Source: Prunella strophiata (taxonomy: Eukaryota; Chordata; Aves; Passeriformes; Prunellidae). From it: 64,000 nucleotides of DNA. This document shows positions 59,872 to 64,000 of this stretch, piece by piece (within the stretch, counting starts at the first letter, position 1; every line of letters begins with the position of its first letter). Location of the stretch: assembly GCA_036583965.1 (NCBI GenBank), contig JAZBQD010000019.1, forward strand, positions 372,001 to 436,000, given 5' to 3'. Below the pieces are notes generated by a model. It saw only the letters and a list, made by a program, of their open reading frames with translations. It was not told the DNA's origin and ran no database searches. The position numbers were made by a program, and so were the translations under genes.

Positions 59872-60264
59872 TTAAAGCTGCCTCACAGGTGGGTGAAGTG
59901 TCTGGGTGTTCTTCAAATTCCCCACCACAGAAATCAGACTCTGTCCAGCACCCATAATTCCTGTGGTACCTTCTGAGAAGTCCTCCTTGCCCCGAGTCTC
60001 CCTTGGCCTTCTGCTCCGTGACAGTGATTCATGTTTGTTTGGTTTCTTTAATGGCAAGTCCATGGTCTCAAGGAATTCTTCATTTTGTGTAGCTTTCCTC
60101 AGCCTGTGACCTTTACTGGTGAAATCGAGCTCTTTGGCTGTATCAAACTCCTGCAGATTCAGTGGCTCTGAGGCTTCCTGACCTGCATGGGGTAGCTCTA
60201 TCTCGCTGTCGTCGCTGCAGCCAAGGTCTAATTTCAGCACATCCAACATCTGGCGCATTTTGCC
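59872..60264 (-). CDS. SPATA7: SPATA7 last coding exon (frame uncertain near the 3' end)
   Basis: SPATA7 is a photoreceptor connecting-cilium protein, known to work with RPGRIP1; loss in humans causes Leber congenital amaurosis type 3. The exon opens after acceptor CCTTAG with GKMRQMLDVLKLDLGC, matching the human EKMRHLLHVLKVDLGC segment. The continuous frame then gives about 114 more residues, acidic at first and basic around HESLSRSRRPRETRGKED, and stops at 59872-59874. However, another frame is open from 60028 to a TAA at 59771-59773 and has stronger coding character, with CEAALNFIACDSDLEDHKEL followed by an acidic stretch ending LHISHKYS. A one-base indel near 59970 may therefore separate the real C-terminus from this frame. 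The exon would then extend to 59771. Confidence 0.85.
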   Translation of the reverse strand, partial: GKMRQMLDVLKLDLGCSDDSEIELPHAGQEASEPLNLQEFDTAKELDFTSKGHRLRKATQNEEFLETMDLPLKKPNKHESLSRSRRPRETRGKEDFSEGTTGIMGAGQSLISVVGNLKNTQTLHPPVRQL

Positions 60265-60616
60265 CTAAGGGGTGAAGAAGGAAAAGAGTGACACTTCTCC
60301 AGCCCCATGGCACCTGAGCACTGCTCAGACAGGGCTTAACTCTGACAGAAAGAAAGGGAGGCTGCTTGCAATCAAGTGACTACATTAAACACTGAGTGTC
60401 ACCAAACTGAATTGATGGTCGTCCATTCTTTGTCACTGTACCTGTGACGCCCGATCTGCCGTGATCCATGAGTGAGCAGATCTCATTCATGGAGAGAGAG
60501 AGGCTCCCCACTGAGTATTCTGGTCACCTTTACCCCCCAATACACCAGTGCATTTGCCCTGCACTTTGGAAATGTCACCTAAATCATATGCAGACTACTG
60601 TAAGGGCAGCACATAC
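60265..60616 (-). other. SPATA7: SPATA7 intron
   Basis: 352 bases between donor GTATGT (reading - from 60616) and the acceptor CCCCTTAG at about 60265. Phase 0. Confidence 0.85.
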
Positions 60617-60674
60617 CTCATCAAGGCGGTTCTTATTTTCTTCTATGTGGCACTGAAACAGTTGATCCAGAACC
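60617..60674 (-). CDS. SPATA7: SPATA7 exon (58 bp)
   Basis: One base completes an Arg codon split by the intron, then 19 codons encode VLDQLFQCHIEENKNRLDE. It aligns with the human FLERLFERHIKQNKHLEEE segment at the same place between the SNR motif and KMRHLL. Acceptor TTTATAG, donor GTATGT; phase 2 in, phase 0 out. It is too short to show up as an ordinary ORF. Confidence 0.9.
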
Positions 60675-62043
60675 CTATAAATAAAAAATCAAATTATTTC
60701 ACAGGAGGAAAAACAACTTTCACCAGATATACATAACCTAGTGACCATAGGTTTTTTTCCATTTCTTAGCTGAATGGTGCCTCTAAGACTGTTTCAATTC
60801 CACTCTGTCACAAAGAGGGCTACCTGTAGTCAGCAACGCACTGGACACATGCTCAGCAGGCAGACTTGGCTTTGGGCAGCACATGGCAATTGTGGGGTGA
60901 CTTGTAGTACAACTATGTGTGTGTTTGACCTGCTGTGCCTATGTGCTGCAATCCAGTGGTGACTCTACTGGCATGCTGAAGTATCCAAAATCCATTGGAT
61001 GCACCATAGTGGCTGCTATACCCAAGAATAAATAAAAAGAAGGAAAAAAATCCAGCTTCCGTAAAAAAATCCAGAGAAAATTCCTCAGTCCTGAGAGCTC
61101 TCTTCCATTTCTTAGGCTGAATGAGAAAAAAAAGTTCTGTGAAGAAAGTGTTGTGTGACAACCAAAATACACAGTCACTGGAAGAGAATTCTAGAAAGTC
61201 AAGTGAATTTAACCTAGCTTACATGAGAAATTATTAAAAAAAAACAACTTTAAGAAGAAGAAAAAATTACTGTAAAAGAGCCAGAGGGAGACTGCTCTCA
61301 AAATTTTTTGAAGATTAATATTTTACTTGGTGTATTCAGTATTCTTATTGACAGCCTTGACATAAGAAGAAAAAAAAATACAAGCACATAGAATAGCAAA
61401 ACAGCTGGGAACATTATCAACCCAGAACAAGATGAGAATATTATGAAATTAGACTGCCTTAAATGCAGAATTTCAAAAATGGGTTAAGATTCTGTATAAT
61501 ATTCTGTATAGTACAGAAATAGTGCAATGTTTTTTTGCATAAATTGAGATTTCTTATTAGAAGAACCAGTACCAGTATTATATTGAAAAAAAATCTGATT
61601 TAGCAGCTGGTAAACTTTTATCTGCAAGAGAATGTAAACCTTGCAACCCATGTTGAAGACTGAATTCATACTGGGACAGGAAGGACAGAAGGGGTACAAA
61701 GGACCTGTTGTGTAAAAGATTAGTAACTCAGTTTATTTAGCAAAACAGATGTTGCAGACTAAAATGAGTTCTTAGTATTATTCCACCTAGGGTTCCAGGT
61801 CAGTTTTTAACAGAAGCATTTATCTCATGGTACAGAGCAGCAGATCAAAGCCGATGACCCAGAAGTATTTTCTAGTTCCCCTTTCTTACATAAAGCAAAT
61901 AAGAAGAGGAAACAAAACAAAAGCAAGGGCTAACTGTGTATATGTGTGCATAAAGAAATTATTACTAATCACTACTTCCCTTACTTATGGAGACCATTGG
62001 TTTCTGACATAGCATTACAAAATTGAAAACAACTGTAACCTAC
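60675..62043 (-). other. SPATA7: SPATA7 intron
   Basis: 1.37 kb, AT-rich, donor GTAGGT. No other exon or repeat family was recognised. Confidence 0.85.
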
Positions 62044-62121
62044 CTGTTAGAAAATATGCCAAGTCTAAGAATTTCATTTGTTACATCTTCAATGAAAGTT
62101 AAATACAAAAGCTCTTCTTCT
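62044..62121 (-). CDS. SPATA7: SPATA7 exon (78 bp)
   Basis: Reads (A)-EEELLYLTFIEDVTNEILRL-GIFSN-(AG), 25 codons with a split codon at each end. It matches the human EEELLYLSFIEDVTDEILKL and GLFSNRF sequence almost residue for residue, the best-conserved part of SPATA7 in this window. Acceptor TTCTCCCTGCAG, donor GTAGGT. The next exon upstream is expected at higher coordinates, but only 373 bases remain before the gap and none was found. Confidence 0.94.
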
Positions 62122-62494
62122 CTGCAGGGAGAATAGAAACCCCAATGTTAAATGCTTTACCATAGAAACACATGACATATTTTAGTAGGCTTAATCACCT
62201 TCACAGGAAAAGTGATTAAAAAGATTTTATAGTTCTTGTATCAGGAGTTGTGTTCCATAAAAGGTAAGGCTATCACAACAAGCTAAACCTTTGGTTCAAT
62301 CTGTATGATAATAAAAAACTGCAAAATACAAGTCTGTTAGAAAGGTGGTCATGGTGCTTTGTCTTTATGCTAACTTTCTGTTGTGGTATAAATTAGCAGA
62401 GAGATCCCAAGCGAGGGATTCAGTGAATCTTGGCAAGCATTCAGGACCTGCACTGCACTCAAGAAAGGGGAGCTAATTGGGAAGAAAGTGTACA
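62122..62494 (-). other. SPATA7: SPATA7 intron, partial
   Basis: 373 bases of intron cut by the gap. No exon seen. Confidence 0.75.
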
Positions 62495-62994
62495 NNNNNN
62501 NNNNNNNNNNNNNNNNNNNNNNNNNNNNNNNNNNNNNNNNNNNNNNNNNNNNNNNNNNNNNNNNNNNNNNNNNNNNNNNNNNNNNNNNNNNNNNNNNNNN
62601 NNNNNNNNNNNNNNNNNNNNNNNNNNNNNNNNNNNNNNNNNNNNNNNNNNNNNNNNNNNNNNNNNNNNNNNNNNNNNNNNNNNNNNNNNNNNNNNNNNNN
62701 NNNNNNNNNNNNNNNNNNNNNNNNNNNNNNNNNNNNNNNNNNNNNNNNNNNNNNNNNNNNNNNNNNNNNNNNNNNNNNNNNNNNNNNNNNNNNNNNNNNN
62801 NNNNNNNNNNNNNNNNNNNNNNNNNNNNNNNNNNNNNNNNNNNNNNNNNNNNNNNNNNNNNNNNNNNNNNNNNNNNNNNNNNNNNNNNNNNNNNNNNNNN
62901 NNNNNNNNNNNNNNNNNNNNNNNNNNNNNNNNNNNNNNNNNNNNNNNNNNNNNNNNNNNNNNNNNNNNNNNNNNNNNNNNNNNNNNNNNNNNNN
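62495..62994. other. Assembly gap, exactly 500 N
   Basis: Same fixed length as the gap at 34077-34576, so both are probably scaffold joins of unknown real size. Confidence 0.99.
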
Positions 62995-63936
62995 GATAAT
63001 GTAATCAGAGTGGAAATTGTGAGTTTGAGGTTTTGGCTGCAGCACACGGAGAGAGAATGAACATTTTAGGTCCAAAGCCATTTTAAATGAGAACGGGTCA
63101 TATTTATGCTGAAAGAAAATGAGACTGGGGAGGGCAGCAGGGCAGATGTTCCTTCTTTATCTTATCCTGGAATGTTGGGTAGGGGGGTGTGATATCCAGA
63201 CTGAAGCATGAGGGTACTTGGAATTTCCATCAGGTCTTAATTGCTGTTTTTCACAGAGGTGGAGAAATAAATTGGGTGGAACTGGTTATGAGGTGGTGGA
63301 GTAACTCAGGAGTTACTTGGTAGTTTCAGTGAGGTTCAGCACCAGAAGAGATTGATCTGGGTGATCTCTGCAGTAGTTTTTTAAGGAAAGGTTGGACAAA
63401 TGTTTCCCAGACTTATGAGGAAAACAACATCCAGGAGCAAATTGCTGACCCTCATCCCCTCTCCTCTGTCCCAGCTGGAGGGTGCAGGGTTGGAAAAACG
63501 GGAAAAGCAGGAGCTGTGTGATTGCAGTGGCTGCTTGTGGGTCCTGCTCTCATTCCTGAGGAATATTCCTGGAAATGGATCCCAGTGCTACATTTAAAGA
63601 TGATTTTTGATATCTTAACAGCTCAATCCCAAACCAGTGGGAAAAAGACTTTGCACAGGGGAGCTGGTGGATTTTGGCAGGACAGTGTTTTCTCTCTGGA
63701 TATGAGAGAGGATTTAGGGATGAATCAAATAATCTCCTCCTCTCTTCGAGCCTGATGTTTGCCCTCGGACTCAGCTTTTCCCTCAGGCTCCTCCTTGTGG
63801 ATTTGCTGGGATACATCCTGGAAATCTGTCCATGCCTTCCAGCTACGAATTTTGAGGTTTAACTAACTCTAATAACTAATCTTCTCCCTTGGGATTATCC
63901 AACCTTGCACTAACCAAAGTTTTTGAAGTTATTTAA
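62995..63936. other. Right-hand block, no gene recognised
   Basis: About 940 bases of higher GC than the block before the gap, closer in character to the left block. No SPATA7 exon could be found on the - strand, and frames up to 88 residues have no domain. Confidence 0.45.
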
Positions 63937-63941
63937 TACTA

Positions 63942-63974
<33 letters not shown>

Positions 63975-64000
63975 ATCATCATCATCATCATCATCACCAT
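63937..64000 (+). repeat. CTA then ATC trinucleotide microsatellites
   Basis: Tandem CTA units from about 63937 to 63973, followed directly by ATC units to the window end, where the array is probably cut. Confidence 0.93.

Noticed and set aside
62995..63936. Upstream SPATA7 exons beyond the second gap
   Set aside because: No segment on the - strand resembles SPATA7, and the composition differs from the block before the gap.

Overview
This is a vertebrate window, almost certainly from a bird. It carries several CR1 LINE 3' ends (the octamer-like ATTCTGTG tail and the lead-in to it), avian-style ERV LTRs, intron-split genes, and two neighbouring genes (PTPN21 and SPATA7) in the tail-to-tail order known from amniotes. 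There are no operons, no CRISPR array and no prokaryotic features. The lineage may be passerine, but that rests only on the look of the LTRs and CR1 copies.

Left block, 1-34076. No recognisable exon was found. It is GC-rich and packed with about a dozen unrelated tandem arrays: a 22-bp array (1605-3172), a 27/28-bp array (4379-8542), GAGGAT hexamers (8728-8990), a perfect run of about 260 GCGGCT hexamers (8991-10551), CCCTT pentamers (11667-11872), a 70-bp array with higher-order structure (12485-13338), an array built on an 8-bp lattice (13484-15395), a 21-26-bp array (15831-20492), AACCA pentamers (20859-21223), CCCTG pentamers (22172-24579), an array of GAGCTC-containing units (24580-28098), a 51-bp array (29803-31569) and a 35-bp array (33703-33978). 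Six CR1 fragments and two LTRs lie between them. The very long ORFs here are by-products of repeat units without stop codons.

A gap of exactly 500 N (34077-34576) separates this from the middle block.

Middle block, 34577-62494 (27.9 kb). AT-rich, with ordinary gene structure. On the + strand are the last seven coding exons of PTPN21 (PTPD1), 35991-46021. They encode about 826 residues: most of the linker between the FERM and phosphatase domains, and the whole phosphatase domain with its HCSAGVGR signature. On the - strand are the last three coding exons of SPATA7 (62121 down to 59872 or 59771). The two genes converge, with about 13.8 kb between stop codons. Both are cut off: the PTPN21 FERM exons and the upstream SPATA7 exons are not seen.

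A second gap of exactly 500 N (62495-62994) precedes a 1-kb right block with no recognised gene, ending in CTA/ATC microsatellites.

The most useful observations are: (1) the gene-bearing contig sits between two fixed-size gaps inside sequence of different character, so its placement is doubtful; (2) the unusual density and regularity of the satellites, including the hexamer run, the S-L5-S-L5-S order of the 70-bp array, the 8-bp lattice, and three arrays with dense G-quadruplex potential; (3) a probable frame disruption in the last SPATA7 exon; (4) W-P-E in place of W-P-D in the PTPN21 phosphatase.
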